Of a DNA stretch of 64,000 nt, positions 8,917 through 18,036 are shown in pieces. A model generated the notes under the pieces. The model searched no databases. It was given only the letters and a program-made list of their open reading frames with translations, and was not told the DNA's origin. Both the position numbers and the translations under genes were made by a program. The stretch comes from Sphingobium amiense. Its GTDB lineage: Bacteria; Pseudomonadota; Alphaproteobacteria; Sphingomonadales; Sphingomonadaceae. The stretch is taken from the NCBI RefSeq assembly GCF_003967075.1, contig NZ_AP018664.1:1860001-1924000 (forward strand). Reading direction: 5' to 3'. Within the stretch, counting starts at the first letter, position 1. Each line of letters starts with the position of its first letter.

Positions 8917-9714
8917 TCAGGCGTCGAAGCCCGGCAGTTCGCGATGGAGGCGGCGCAGGCAGCCCGGCCAGATCAGCTCATAGGCGGACTGGCCACCCTC
9001 CAGCCGAAGCGGGCCGCGCGCCGCCATCTGGCGGGCGACGGTATGCTGCGCTTCTTCCGGAGCGATCAGGACCCCGTCGCGCCCGGCGCTCAGCGCCATC
9101 ACCTGAATCTTGCAGGCCCGTTCCAATATGAACATCGTCCGCCAGCAGTCGCCCGCATCCAGACCGACCGCAAGCGTGCCGTGATTGCGCAGCAGCATCG
9201 CCGCGTTGTTGCCGAGGTCGGCGACCAGCCGCTCGCGCTCGTCCAGATCGAGCGCGATGCCTTCATAGTCATGATAGGCCAGCTCGGGCAGCACGGCCAG
9301 CGCAGTCTGGCTGAGCGGGAGCAGCCCTTCCTTCTGCGCCGACACCGCGATCCCCTGATCGGTGTGCAGGTGCATGACGAACTTCACGTCTTCCCGCGCG
9401 CCGTGGATCGCGGAGTGGATGGTGAAGCCCGCCGCGTTGACCTTGTAGGGCGTTTCCTGAACGACATTGCCGTCCATATCTATCTTCACCAGCGACGATG
9501 CCGTCATTTCCTCGAAGAAGATGCCGTAGGGATTGATGAGGAAATGCTCCTCCGGCCCCGGCACGCGCGCGGAGATATGGGTGTAGACCATATCGTCCCA
9601 TCCGTTCAGCGCGACGAGGCGGTAAAGCGCGGCGAGATCGACACGCATCTGCCACTCCGCCTCGCTGACCTGACTCCTCAGGGAAGGTGTCGGCGACCAG
9701 GAACCGTCAGCCAT
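8917..9714 (-). CDS. Class II aldolase/adducin family protein
   Basis: A 265-residue protein of the zinc-dependent class II aldolase/adducin fold. The zinc-binding pair is in MHLHTDQG and a further histidine is in LRNHGTLAVG. The N-terminal YTHISARVPG segment is also typical. Such proteins may be aldolases, decarboxylases or dehydratases of hydroxy-acids, so only the fold is assigned. It lies inside the leftward operon between an HSL esterase and the HD-domain gene, suggesting late carbon-carbon bond chemistry on the unknown substrate. Confidence 0.85.
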   Translation of the reverse strand: MADGSWSPTPSLRSQVSEAEWQMRVDLAALYRLVALNGWDDMVYTHISARVPGPEEHFLINPYGIFFEEMTASSLVKIDMDGNVVQETPYKVNAAGFTIHSAIHGAREDVKFVMHLHTDQGIAVSAQKEGLLPLSQTALAVLPELAYHDYEGIALDLDERERLVADLGNNAAMLLRNHGTLAVGLDAGDCWRTMFILERACKIQVMALSAGRDGVLIAPEEAQHTVARQMAARGPLRLEGGQSAYELIWPGCLRRLHRELPGFDA

Positions 9715-9780
9715 TTCAATCTCCTTTAGCTATTCCATCGAGGGGTGAGCCAGCGACATCGGCGGAAGGCAGAGCCATCC

Positions 9781-10815
9781 CTATTTGCCCGTCCGGGCGA
9801 GATAAGCGATGTCGTTGGCGGTATTTGCACTGATGTCGGGCGCGCATCGCGGCAAAATCTCGACCGCGTGCACCGTTCCGATCAGCGAACGGCACCGGGC
9901 GGGCACCCCGGCCGCCAGCAGCTTGCGGTAAAATGCGACGCCTTCGTCATGCAGTGGGTCGCACTCGTTCACGCTGATAACCGTCTGCGGCAGCCCTTTG
10001 AGATCGTCTTCCGACGCGAAGATCGGCCATGCCAGCGGATCTTTGCGCTCGAACGCCTCGATACCATAGGCCAGGGTCAGGCGATTGTTGCCGATATTGA
10101 TGAAGATGCCTTGATTGTGCTCCGAGGACGGATGGTCCGGATGCGGCCACTGCCCCGCGATGAACGGACACAGCGAATAGACGCCGTTGATGAGGCCGAT
10201 GTCGCCATCGCGATTGAGCTTCAGCGCGGTCGCAAGGGACAGGTTGCCGCCACCGCTCTCACCGGCCAGGGTGATGCGGTCGGGGTCGATCCGCAATTCT
10301 TCGGCATGGGCATGAACCCATTTGAGCCCGGAAACGCAGTCGTTGAGGCCCGCGGGAAAGGGCGCGATTTCCGGCGCGGACGAGGGCAGCAGGCTATTGC
10401 GGAAATCGACCATGGCGACCGCAACGCCCTGCGCCGCGATGATGCTGCCCCATCCCCGGTAATTGGGATCGAAGGCGGACAGCGTGGCCATGCCGCCGCC
10501 ATGCATATAATAGACGCAGGGCAGGATTTCCGTGCCCTCGGGGCGGATATACTGGATCTTGATCTCATTGCCGTCCGGCTGCGAAATGAAGGTCTTCGTC
10601 TCGTAGACGAGGCCTTTCGTCGGTGCGGAGATTTCGCACACGGCCTCGGCGAAAAACTGGGCGTCCGCCGCCACGGCGGCCTTCGCTTCGGGCGTATTCA
10701 TGACTTCGATCAGCTCTTCGCGCGTGAGCAGGTCGGGCGCGGCGGGCGTGCCATATTCCCCGAAAACGGCCTTGATCCGTGGGTCTATCCGGGGATCGTT
10801 CAAGAGCTTCGTCAT
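9781..10815 (-). CDS. Alpha/beta hydrolase, HSL-type esterase
   Basis: A 344-residue esterase. The start at 10815 is chosen over upstream ATGs because a GGAGAGG site is correctly spaced. The HGGG motif is at 105-108 and the nucleophile elbow GESGGG at 185-190 (Ser187). The acid residue is probably in NECDPLHDEG and the histidine in GTVHAVE near 325. It resembles the esterase at 1460-2437 in fold but not closely in sequence. It is the fourth gene of the leftward operon, after the epoxide-hydrolase-like gene that ends at 11041. Confidence 0.86.
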   Translation of the reverse strand: MTKLLNDPRIDPRIKAVFGEYGTPAAPDLLTREELIEVMNTPEAKAAVAADAQFFAEAVCEISAPTKGLVYETKTFISQPDGNEIKIQYIRPEGTEILPCVYYMHGGGMATLSAFDPNYRGWGSIIAAQGVAVAMVDFRNSLLPSSAPEIAPFPAGLNDCVSGLKWVHAHAEELRIDPDRITLAGESGGGNLSLATALKLNRDGDIGLINGVYSLCPFIAGQWPHPDHPSSEHNQGIFINIGNNRLTLAYGIEAFERKDPLAWPIFASEDDLKGLPQTVISVNECDPLHDEGVAFYRKLLAAGVPARCRSLIGTVHAVEILPRCAPDISANTANDIAYLARTGK

Positions 10816-11040
10816 TCTGTGCCTCTCCAGTTTTTTACGCATTTCGTCCGATCGCGCGCACCGCGCCATCCACGTGCAGCAGGATAAGGGACCGAGGGAC
10901 TCATTTCAGAACCGGACCGTTCATCAGCGCGAAATGCTGCGCCGATCATGCCATCGGCACACCATGGGGCAATGACCAGCCCTCGCAACCCCTTGGTCGC
11001 GATTTGCGGCAAAACGCCTTCAACCGCCCGGAAACAGGGA

Positions 11041-12198
11041 TCACCCGCGCCGGGAAAAGGCGAGCAGAATTTCGGTGAAGCGTTCGGGCTGTTCCTGTTG
11101 CACCCAGTGCCCGGCCCCGTCGATGAAGTGGATGGCGACCGGCTCCGTCGCCAGCCCGTCGCGCATCGCCTCCATCAGTCCCGGCGCCTGATACGGACCC
11201 CAGTCGGCCCTGCCCGACACGAAAGCCACCGGCATGGGCAGGCGGCGGCCCTGAAATGGCGTCATATCCCGGCCGGTCATCCCCTCCGCCAGCGCGCTGC
11301 GATACCAGTTGAGCGCGGGCTGAAACCCGGTGCGGGCAAACTCCGCGGCGGCGACCGCCAGATCGGCATCGCTCAGCCAGTCGCAGCCCGCGACCTGCCG
11401 CACATCGGGCATGATCGCGGCGGCGACCTCCGCCATGCCGCTCTGCGCGGGCATGCAGTAATAATGCGGCAGTCTGGCGATTTCCTCGCCGGTCCATCCC
11501 TTCAGCGGGCCGGGCCGGTTCCCGTCCCAGTCGGCGCTTTTCTGATGATAATAGCCGCGCAGAAACGGGTGCATGCCCTGCGGAGGGTTCCACATGTCCG
11601 CGTTCGCGTCCGCGCCGCAATAATAGGCCTGATAATGTTTGCGCGGCTGCGGCAACCGCGCCAGCTCTTGATGCACCACATGGTCGAGGAAAGGCGCGGC
11701 AGGCGGCGTTCCTGCGGGCGGAGCGCCACCGAAGGGCGAAGCGGAAAGCACCAGCCGGCGCACCCTGTCGGGCCACGCAAGCGCGCAGAAACCCGCGACG
11801 ATGGAACCCGCGTCATGGCCGACCAGCATGTCGACGGACGGCAGGCCCAGCGCGTCCATCAGGTTAAAGACATCCGCCGCCAGATTGCCGGTGGCATAGG
11901 GTTCCAGATCGGTGAGATAGGCATCCGGCTGCGGCGTCGTCCGCCCGACCCCTCGCTGATCCGGCGCGACCACATGATAGCCCGCGTCGGCGAGCAGCGG
12001 CATCACCCTGCGCCAGCACCACGCCAGTTCGGGAAAGCCGTGAAGGAGGAGGATGGCGGGCCGCCGCTTCCCCTCATGGCCTGCTTCCAGAATATGCATG
12101 TCGAGGTCGCCGACACCGCTGACGATGCGGGACCGGATACCTTCGGGCAACAGCGCCGGGGAAAGCGGCCCCGGATGCGTGGCGGATTGCCCGGCCAC
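11041..12198 (-). CDS. Alpha/beta hydrolase, epoxide hydrolase type
   Basis: A 385-residue hydrolase starting with GTG at 12198, two bases after the stop of the enoyl-CoA hydratase gene. The oxyanion motif HGFPELAWCW is at 53-62 and the nucleophile elbow is VGHDAGS, giving Asp129 as nucleophile. The base is in GAGHWVQQEQP near the C-terminus. The two-base gap implies coupled translation with the upstream gene. The Asp nucleophile suggests epoxide hydrolase or dehalogenase activity. This is the second such enzyme in the operon, so the pathway may have two ring-epoxide or halide steps; that is inference. Confidence 0.86.
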   Translation of the reverse strand: MAGQSATHPGPLSPALLPEGIRSRIVSGVGDLDMHILEAGHEGKRRPAILLLHGFPELAWCWRRVMPLLADAGYHVVAPDQRGVGRTTPQPDAYLTDLEPYATGNLAADVFNLMDALGLPSVDMLVGHDAGSIVAGFCALAWPDRVRRLVLSASPFGGAPPAGTPPAAPFLDHVVHQELARLPQPRKHYQAYYCGADANADMWNPPQGMHPFLRGYYHQKSADWDGNRPGPLKGWTGEEIARLPHYYCMPAQSGMAEVAAAIMPDVRQVAGCDWLSDADLAVAAAEFARTGFQPALNWYRSALAEGMTGRDMTPFQGRRLPMPVAFVSGRADWGPYQAPGLMEAMRDGLATEPVAIHFIDGAGHWVQQEQPERFTEILLAFSRRG

Positions 12199-12200
12199 CT

Positions 12201-13025
12201 TTAGTCCCCGCTGAAAACAGGCGCGCGCTTCTCCGCGAAAGCCCTGACGCCTTCCCCATGGTCGGCCGTTTGCGAACAGTCGATATGGCAGCGCACCTCA
12301 TGGTCCATATAGGCGCCGAACTCGGTGGACAGCGCGCTGTTGAGATGCTCCTTCATATAGGCCAGCGCCTGCGGCGGCGCGGACGCGAGCCGCCCTGCGA
12401 TCAGCGCCGCCTGCGCCTCCAGCTCCTCGGCTTCGCACACCCAGTTGGTCAGCCCCAGATCGAGCGCGCGCTCGCTCGTCACGCGTTCGGGCAGGAACAT
12501 CAACTCCTTGGCCCGCGCCATCCCGACCAGCCGGGCCAGCAGATACCCGATGCCGAAATCGCCCGAAAGCGCCACGTTCGCAAACGCCGTCAGCAGGAAG
12601 GCCGGACGCGCCATGATCCGCAGGTCGCACGCCAGCGCCAGCGCAAGGCCCGCGCCCGCGGCGGGGCCGTGGATGACCGCCATAGTCGGCTTGGCCATCG
12701 CAACCAGCCTGCCCGATGTCGCGCGCTGGATGGCACGCTGATATTCGACCCTCTCGTCCAGCGAAGACGGCGTGATCGGGTTCTCCCCCATCGCCTTGAC
12801 GTCGCCGCCCGCACAGAAAGCGCGGCCACTCCCCTGAAGGACGACGCACCGCACGTCCCTGCTGTCTTGCGCGAAGGCGAGTTCCCGGTCCATCGCCTCC
12901 AGCATCGGATCGCTCATCGCATTGCGCGCCTCCGGCCGGTTGAGCGTCAGCGTCAGGATGCCGTCCTTCAGTGTCGACAGCAGATCGGTCGTCAAGGTAT
13001 CGCGCTGTGCCAATCCATCCTCCAT
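12201..13025 (-). CDS. Enoyl-CoA hydratase/isomerase family protein
   Basis: A 274-residue crotonase-fold protein. The oxyanion-hole segment RAFCAGGDVKAM is at about 68-79 and HGPAAGAGLALALACD at about 119-134. Where classical hydratases carry the first catalytic glutamate the sequence reads Asn150 (FANVALSG), while Asp156 aligns by eye with the catalytic aspartate of PaaG-type isomerases. It may therefore be an isomerase rather than a hydratase. It lies 35 bases after the acyl-CoA dehydrogenase, so both probably act on the same CoA thioester in a beta-oxidation-like route. Confidence 0.87.
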   Translation of the reverse strand: MEDGLAQRDTLTTDLLSTLKDGILTLTLNRPEARNAMSDPMLEAMDRELAFAQDSRDVRCVVLQGSGRAFCAGGDVKAMGENPITPSSLDERVEYQRAIQRATSGRLVAMAKPTMAVIHGPAAGAGLALALACDLRIMARPAFLLTAFANVALSGDFGIGYLLARLVGMARAKELMFLPERVTSERALDLGLTNWVCEAEELEAQAALIAGRLASAPPQALAYMKEHLNSALSTEFGAYMDHEVRCHIDCSQTADHGEGVRAFAEKRAPVFSGD

Positions 13026-13060
13026 TTCATTCTCGTTCGCGCCCGCCCGGCCCTTGGCCG

Positions 13061-14854
13061 TCAGGCGGCGCGGATCTGATCGGGCGTCGTCGAAAGGCAG
13101 GTGTCGTCCAGCGCCTTCACCAGCCCGAGGTCGATCTGCGCGCGCGGCAACTGATAGCGGAAGAAATAGTCGCAGGCCGCGCGCTTGCCTTCATAAAAGG
13201 CCTTGCTGGCTTCGCCGCCTTCCTGCCCGCGAACAGCGACCATCGCCTGCCACAGCCACAGCCATCCGATCACGACCGTCCCCGTCCCGTCGAGGTAGAG
13301 CGTCGCATTGGCGAGGCTGCGCTCCAGATCGGGTTCGGCCAGCGCGGCGCGGGTGGCGTCCGTGACCCAGCCGATCGCTTCGGCCAGCCGGGCAGCGTGA
13401 TCCGACAGCGCCGGAATGCCCGCCGCCTGCCCGATCGTCGCGTTGATCCGCTCGATCAGAAGGTCGAGGCCGCGCCCCTCCGCCAGCCGGACTTTCCGCC
13501 CCAGCAGGTCGATGCCCTGAATGCCGTAAGTGCCTTCATAGATATGGTTCAGACGATTGTCGCGATACAGGCGTTCCACCGGATGATCGCTGGTATATCC
13601 CGCCCCGCCCAATATCTGCATCGCCCACTTGTTAGCCTCAAGACAATGTTCGGATGGCCATGATTTGACGATCGGCGTCAGCACTTCCAGCAACAGGGCG
13701 AGGTCGGCCTGATCCTCTTCCGCCGCGCTTTTCTGCTCGTCGACCAGCAGTGCGCAATAGGTGCAGAGCGCCAGCGCCCCTTCCACCGCCGCCTTCTGCG
13801 CCAACAGCATTCGCCGGATGTCGACATGCTCGATCAGCGGAATCTGCGGCGAAGCGGGGTCTTTCTGGCCGATGCGGCGGCCCTGAAGCCGCTCGTTCGC
13901 ATAGTCGCGCGAATAGAGATACCCGACCAGCCCGGACATGGTCGCCACATGCCCCACACCGATGCGCGCTTCGTTCATCATATGGAACATGGCGTGCAGC
14001 CCCTGGTGCGGCTTGCCGACCAGATAGCCGACCGAAGGACCGTCCTCGCCGAAATTGAGCTGGCAGTTGGTCGTTCCGCGCTGCCCCATCTTGTGCGCCA
14101 GACCGACCAGCGTGACATGATTATCCTCGCCCGGCCTGCCCGCTTCGTCGAGCCGCTTCTGCGGGACGAGGAACAGCGAGATGCCCTTGACGCCCGCAGG
14201 CGCATCCGGAAGCCGCGCGAGCACGAGATGGACGATATTCTCGCTCATGCTGTGGCCGCCGCTCGAAATCCAGATCTTCGTGCCGCGCAGATGATAGGCG
14301 CCGTCGCCCGCAGGATCGGCCCGGGTCGTAATGTCCGAAAGCGACGATCCCGCCTGCGGCTCGGACAGGCACATCGTGCCCATCCACCGCCCCGCGATCA
14401 TGTGCGAGGCATAGCGGGACTTCTGCTCTTCCGTCCCGAACGCCAGCAACAGGCGCGCCGCCGCCGCCGTCAGCAGGAAATAGTTGGCGATAGCGACATT
14501 GGCCGCGCTGAACATGCCGTTCACCGTCATGCTCACCGTATGCGACATGCCCAGCCCGTCATATTCCACCGGAAAACTCTGCGCGGAAAGCCCGGCGTCG
14601 CTATAGGCTTTCAGCGCACGCCCGACATAGGCCGGCATCACCGCCTCGCCATTTTCGAAGGTCGGCGGAACCGCGTCGAGCGGCGCGGCGGTCGTCAGAT
14701 ACTCGGTCTCCGCGATGCGCTGGGCCGTGTCCAGAAGCTGCGAAATCAGCTCGCGGTCCTGCCCTTCGAAGGGGCCGGACGCATGCGCCTTCTCCAGGTC
14801 GAACATATCGAACAGCAGGAAGTCGAGATTCTGACGATCGACGATGGTGCTCAC
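13061..14854 (-). CDS. Acyl-CoA dehydrogenase, long DmdC-like form
   Basis: FAD-dependent alpha,beta-dehydrogenation of an acyl-CoA, passing electrons to ETF (etfA and etfB are at 59-61 kb). The GTG at 14854 is preferred because CAGGAGT precedes it by five bases; the protein is then 597 residues, the length of the 3-methylmercaptopropionyl-CoA dehydrogenase (DmdC)/FadE5-like subgroup. Seen are CLSEPQAGSSLSDI, a KIWISSGGHS flavin segment and the catalytic-glutamate region IYEGTYGIQGIDLLGRK near residue 445. It is the first gene of the leftward seven-gene operon and diverges from an SDR gene. Confidence 0.9.
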   Translation of the reverse strand: MSTIVDRQNLDFLLFDMFDLEKAHASGPFEGQDRELISQLLDTAQRIAETEYLTTAAPLDAVPPTFENGEAVMPAYVGRALKAYSDAGLSAQSFPVEYDGLGMSHTVSMTVNGMFSAANVAIANYFLLTAAAARLLLAFGTEEQKSRYASHMIAGRWMGTMCLSEPQAGSSLSDITTRADPAGDGAYHLRGTKIWISSGGHSMSENIVHLVLARLPDAPAGVKGISLFLVPQKRLDEAGRPGEDNHVTLVGLAHKMGQRGTTNCQLNFGEDGPSVGYLVGKPHQGLHAMFHMMNEARIGVGHVATMSGLVGYLYSRDYANERLQGRRIGQKDPASPQIPLIEHVDIRRMLLAQKAAVEGALALCTYCALLVDEQKSAAEEDQADLALLLEVLTPIVKSWPSEHCLEANKWAMQILGGAGYTSDHPVERLYRDNRLNHIYEGTYGIQGIDLLGRKVRLAEGRGLDLLIERINATIGQAAGIPALSDHAARLAEAIGWVTDATRAALAEPDLERSLANATLYLDGTGTVVIGWLWLWQAMVAVRGQEGGEASKAFYEGKRAACDYFFRYQLPRAQIDLGLVKALDDTCLSTTPDQIRAA

Positions 14855-15120
14855 GGTAACTCCTGGTAGCCAAGCAGTGCGCGAAAAGGACGGCGCGAAA
14901 ATGCGCACCTGAGCCTTGGTGCGTTCCGGGCGCTGCGGCTAGGACGGTTTGATGCAGGCGAAACATCGCAATCTCGCTCAAGCCGCCCGGCAGTCACGGG
15001 CACCGCCGTTGACCATATATGTCACCCGCTCCGTGAGGCGATTGGTCATCGCCGGGGATGGATCAGTAGCATATTGCGACGTATATGAATGGGGTATTCA
15101 CCCGTTCACCATCCCTCCAC

Positions 15121-15945
15121 ATGGTAAAGGAAATCAATTTGTCTGGGAATCTTGGCACCGCGATCGTCACCGGGGCGTCTTCGGGTATCGGCAAGCTGTT
15201 CGCCGACCGTCTTGCCGCGCGCGGCTATGATGTTGTCCTCGTCGCCCGGCGCGAAGACCGGCTCCGCGCCATTGCGGCCGATCTGGAAAGCCGTTTCCCG
15301 GTCCGTGCCGAAGTCCTCGTCGCCGACCTGTCCGACCCGGCGGGCGTCGCCGCCGTTTCGAAGCGGATTTCCGGCGATCCGTCGGTGTCTTTCGTCGTCA
15401 ACAATGCGGGCTATTCCACGATCAAGACGCTGGTCGAAACCTCCGACGAGGTGATCGCCAACATGATCGCGCTCAACGTCACGGCCCTCACTACCCTGTC
15501 GAAGGCCGCTCTCGTCCGCTTTACGGAAAAGGGCGCGGGCACGCTCATCAACATCGGCTCGGGCGCGGGCTTCGCGCCCTTCCCCGGCGTCGGCATTCCG
15601 GTCTACGCCTCGACCAAGGCCTATGTCTTCCTGCTGACCAAATATCTCCAGAACGAGGTCGAAGGCACCGGCGTCAATGTGCGGCTGGTCCTGCCCGGCG
15701 CGGTGGTGTCCGAAGGATGGGACGTGGCGGGCGGCGCCGATCTGGAACCGCTGCCCGACGCCATCGTCATGTCGACCGAGGATTGCGTCGATGCCGTGAT
15801 GGCGGGCGTGGATCAGGGCGAGCCTGTCATCGCCCCGTCGCTCGCCGACCTGTCCCTGCTGGAAGCCTATGACAGCGCGAGCGGAACGCTTCTGCAGTCC
15901 ATGTTCAACGCAGAGCCTGCCGCGCGCTACGGCCTGCGGAAATAA
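15121..15945 (+). CDS. Short-chain dehydrogenase/reductase
   Basis: A Rossmann-fold NAD(P)-dependent oxidoreductase of 274 residues. The cofactor motif TGASSGIG is at 17-24, NNAG is near 90, and the catalytic YxxxK lies in PVYASTKAY near 165. An ATG at 15085 is also in frame and neither start has a clear ribosome site. The later one is chosen because the fold starts just after it. It diverges from the acyl-CoA dehydrogenase operon, consistent with a dehydrogenation step in the same pathway, though the substrate is unknown. Confidence 0.88.
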   Translation: MVKEINLSGNLGTAIVTGASSGIGKLFADRLAARGYDVVLVARREDRLRAIAADLESRFPVRAEVLVADLSDPAGVAAVSKRISGDPSVSFVVNNAGYSTIKTLVETSDEVIANMIALNVTALTTLSKAALVRFTEKGAGTLINIGSGAGFAPFPGVGIPVYASTKAYVFLLTKYLQNEVEGTGVNVRLVLPGAVVSEGWDVAGGADLEPLPDAIVMSTEDCVDAVMAGVDQGEPVIAPSLADLSLLEAYDSASGTLLQSMFNAEPAARYGLRK

Positions 15946-15960
15946 GCCTCCCTCCCCCGC

Positions 15961-15991
15961 GCAGGGCATCGGCGTCCGGCCGATGCCCTGC
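15961..15991. terminator. Strong hairpin between convergent genes
   Basis: Perfect 13-bp inverted repeat (left arm 15961-15973, right arm 15979-15991) with a 5-base loop, between the SDR stop and the AraC stop. It has no T-run but is placed to end both transcripts. Confidence 0.5.
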
Positions 15992-15992
15992 G

Positions 15993-16958
15993 TTATCGCC
16001 CGCGGAAGCGCTGGCGATACTCGCCGGGGGTCAGCCCCACGATGCGGGTGAACAGCTTCCGGAACGAAGACGTGTCGGCATAGCCCACGTCCCACGCGAT
16101 CCGGTCGATCGGCAGCACGCTCGACCGCAGCATTTCCTGCGCGTTCGCCACCCGCAGCCGCTGGCAATAGTCGGTGCTCGTGAGGCCCGTCGCCTTCAGG
16201 AACCGGCGCAGCAGCGTCCGCTCCTCCAGCCCGCCGACTTCCGCCAGCCGCGACAGCCGCGCATCGGTCGCTCCCGTCGCCTGCAGCCAGTGCTGCACCT
16301 TCAGCACCGCCAGGTCGCCATGGTCCAGCCTTGGCGAGAAATTGCTGTAATAACGCTGCTCCCGGCCCGGCGGATCGCACAGGAACGAACGCGCCGTGTC
16401 CAGCATCACCGCCGACCCCAGAAACCGGTCGATCAGCCGCAGACACAGGTCGGTCCACGCCATCACCCCGCCCGCGGTCAGGATGTCGCTTTCGTCGATC
16501 AGCAGCAGATCGGTGTCGAGTTTCACGTCCGGAAAGCGCTGGCGGAATGTGTCTGCGGCGTCCCAGTGCGTCGTCGCCCGCCGCCCATCCAGCAATCCCG
16601 TTTCGGCCAGCAGAAACGCGCCCGCGCACACGGAACCGAGCACCACGCCCGCCGCATGACGCACCCGCAGGAACTCGACGAAGGGTGCCGACGCTTCCGT
16701 CGTCACCGGCCCCTCGAGCGCTGGCGGCAGCAGCAATACGGCCGGGTCCATATCCCCGCATTCGGGGGCGCTGTCGAATATCCTCTGCGGCTCGCGCTCG
16801 CCCTGCTGCCAGTGGCTGATCCGCAACGCCGGCTCGCCCGACCCATTTCTCGCCCGGCGGTCGGCGAATGTCAGGAAATCGGTCATTCCCATCACCGCGG
16901 CAGCCTGCGCGCCGGGATAAAGAAGGATGCCGATCTCCATCGGCTGTTTTTCCGCCAT
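15993..16958 (-). CDS. AraC-family regulator with DJ-1/PfpI-like (GATase1) sensor domain
   Basis: A 321-residue regulator counted from the ATG at 16958; an earlier in-frame ATG at 17003 is possible. The N-terminal half is a DJ-1/PfpI-like domain containing [17 protein letters not shown] and WDAADTF, with [14 protein letters not shown]. The C-terminal half is an AraC DNA-binding pair ending in [13 protein letters not shown] and [11 protein letters not shown]. This architecture is that of GlxA/FtrA/CdhR-type regulators of nitrogen-compound catabolism. It diverges from the isochorismatase-like hydrolase starting at 17057 and probably controls it. Confidence 0.88.
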   Translation of the reverse strand: MAEKQPMEIGILLYPGAQAAAVMGMTDFLTFADRRARNGSGEPALRISHWQQGEREPQRIFDSAPECGDMDPAVLLLPPALEGPVTTEASAPFVEFLRVRHAAGVVLGSVCAGAFLLAETGLLDGRRATTHWDAADTFRQRFPDVKLDTDLLLIDESDILTAGGVMAWTDLCLRLIDRFLGSAVMLDTARSFLCDPPGREQRYYSNFSPRLDHGDLAVLKVQHWLQATGATDARLSRLAEVGGLEERTLLRRFLKATGLTSTDYCQRLRVANAQEMLRSSVLPIDRIAWDVGYADTSSFRKLFTRIVGLTPGEYRQRFRGR

Positions 16959-17056
16959 TGTCGGTATCGCCCCTTCGAATGTCGTTCGCGCCAATATCAG
17001 CATCGTCGCCGCAGCGCTATCCAGTCCATCTTTGCACCGCTTGAAAGGAATAGTTT

Positions 17057-17623
17057 ATGGGCAAGCGCGCCATTGTGTCTGTCGACCTCCAGAATTTCTA
17101 CCTGGCCTCGGGTCAGTTGCCCCTCACCGGCATCGACGAAGCCGTCGCCAACGCCGCGCGCGTGATCGGCGCCGCCCGTGACCGCAACGAGCCGGTCATC
17201 CACGTCCGCCACGAACTGCTTCCCGACACCCCCCTCTACGTCCCAAACAATCCGGCGGACGAGATCATCGACGGCGTTGCTCCGCTGGCGACTGAGGAAG
17301 TCGTGGTGAAGCATTATGCCAACAGCTTCCGCGATACCCGTCTGAAGGAGGTTCTCGACGCGCAGGATGTCGACGCGCTGGTCGTCGTGGGCGCGATGAG
17401 CCACATGTGCGTTCAGGCGATTGCGCGCGCGGCCTCCGATCTGGGCTACGGCGTCACCGTCGTCCACGATGCCTGCGCGACGACGGAACTCGTGTTCGAA
17501 AGCACGGTCGTTCCGGCCGCGCATGTTCACGCCGCCAGCATGGCTGCTCTCGCATTCGGCTACGCGACCGTCACTTCGACGGACGAGTGGCTGGCCATCG
17601 CCCCGGCGCCCGAAGTCGCCTGA
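17057..17623 (+). CDS. Isochorismatase-family cysteine hydrolase
   Basis: A 188-residue hydrolase with the usual catalytic triad: Asp10 (VSVDLQNF), Lys85 (VVKHYANSF) and Cys118 (GAMSHMCVQA). The family includes nicotinamidase, N-carbamoylsarcosine amidase and other amidases of small nitrogen compounds, so an amide or carbamoyl substrate is likely. A probable Shine-Dalgarno sequence (GGAATAG) lies before the ATG. It diverges from the GATase1/AraC regulator by about 100 bases and is followed by a strong rho-independent terminator, so it is probably monocistronic. Confidence 0.88.
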   Translation: MGKRAIVSVDLQNFYLASGQLPLTGIDEAVANAARVIGAARDRNEPVIHVRHELLPDTPLYVPNNPADEIIDGVAPLATEEVVVKHYANSFRDTRLKEVLDAQDVDALVVVGAMSHMCVQAIARAASDLGYGVTVVHDACATTELVFESTVVPAAHVHAASMAALAFGYATVTSTDEWLAIAPAPEVA

Positions 17624-17675
17624 CAGGCGCCGAACCTCAAGAGCACGACCGTCTTCCCTCATGATGGTCATGCCC

Positions 17676-17710
17676 GCGCGGGGACTTTGATGTTCCCGCG
17701 CGTTTTTTTT
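17676..17710 (+). terminator. Rho-independent terminator
   Basis: A 10-bp GC-rich stem (17676-17685 with 17692-17701, one G-U pair), a 6-base loop and a run of eight T at 17703-17710. It ends the isochorismatase-like transcript. Confidence 0.9.
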
Positions 17711-17766
17711 GACCGTCTGCGCAGAGCGCGCGCGCCGGGCCGCACTGCCGCGTCACGAATGGAAGC

Positions 17767-17833
17767 GTTGCTTAAAGAGCAACCTTGAGCTTCCCCGGAT
17801 GCCATTGGACGATTTTTCGATGAGCCATAGACA
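17767..17833 (+). promoter_or_regulatory. LysR-type operator-promoter A, ahead of the aldehyde dehydrogenase
   Basis: Palindrome GTTGC-N7-GCAAC at 17767-17783 fits the T-N11-A LysR rule. After 19 bp comes CATTGGAC, giving a -35 TTGGAC at 17805-17810. A 17-bp spacer leads to the -10 TAGACA at 17828-17833. The palindrome centre lies about 65 bases before the predicted transcription start, the usual position of a LysR recognition site. It is one of four copies with identical spacing in this window. Confidence 0.8.
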
Positions 17834-18036
17834 GTTGGAAAGAGTTCCTTCCGGCTTCGCGGATCGCTCCCCTTTGCTGGAGCGCCGCGCGAAAAAGGGC
17901 GGGTGCTTGAGCGGCTGAAAAGGGTCGGCCCAGCTCTGCATCTGCCTCGCCGTCAGGGATAGCTGCGCGGTGGGCGCAGTCGGAAACCGAAGCAAGTCTC
18001 GCTTTATCGATGGGCGAGCACATCAGGGAAAAACTC
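17834..18036 (+). other. Long untranslated leader of the aldehyde dehydrogenase gene
   Basis: About 200 bases separate the predicted promoter A from the aldehyde dehydrogenase start. Short open frames here have no supporting signals and no recognisable product. I see no terminator or known riboswitch. The other three promoters of the set also have leaders of about 140-200 bases. Confidence 0.4.

Noticed and set aside
17753..17995. Short open frames in the aldehyde dehydrogenase leader
   Set aside because: They overlap the predicted operator and promoter A, lack ribosome sites and show no recognisable sequence.
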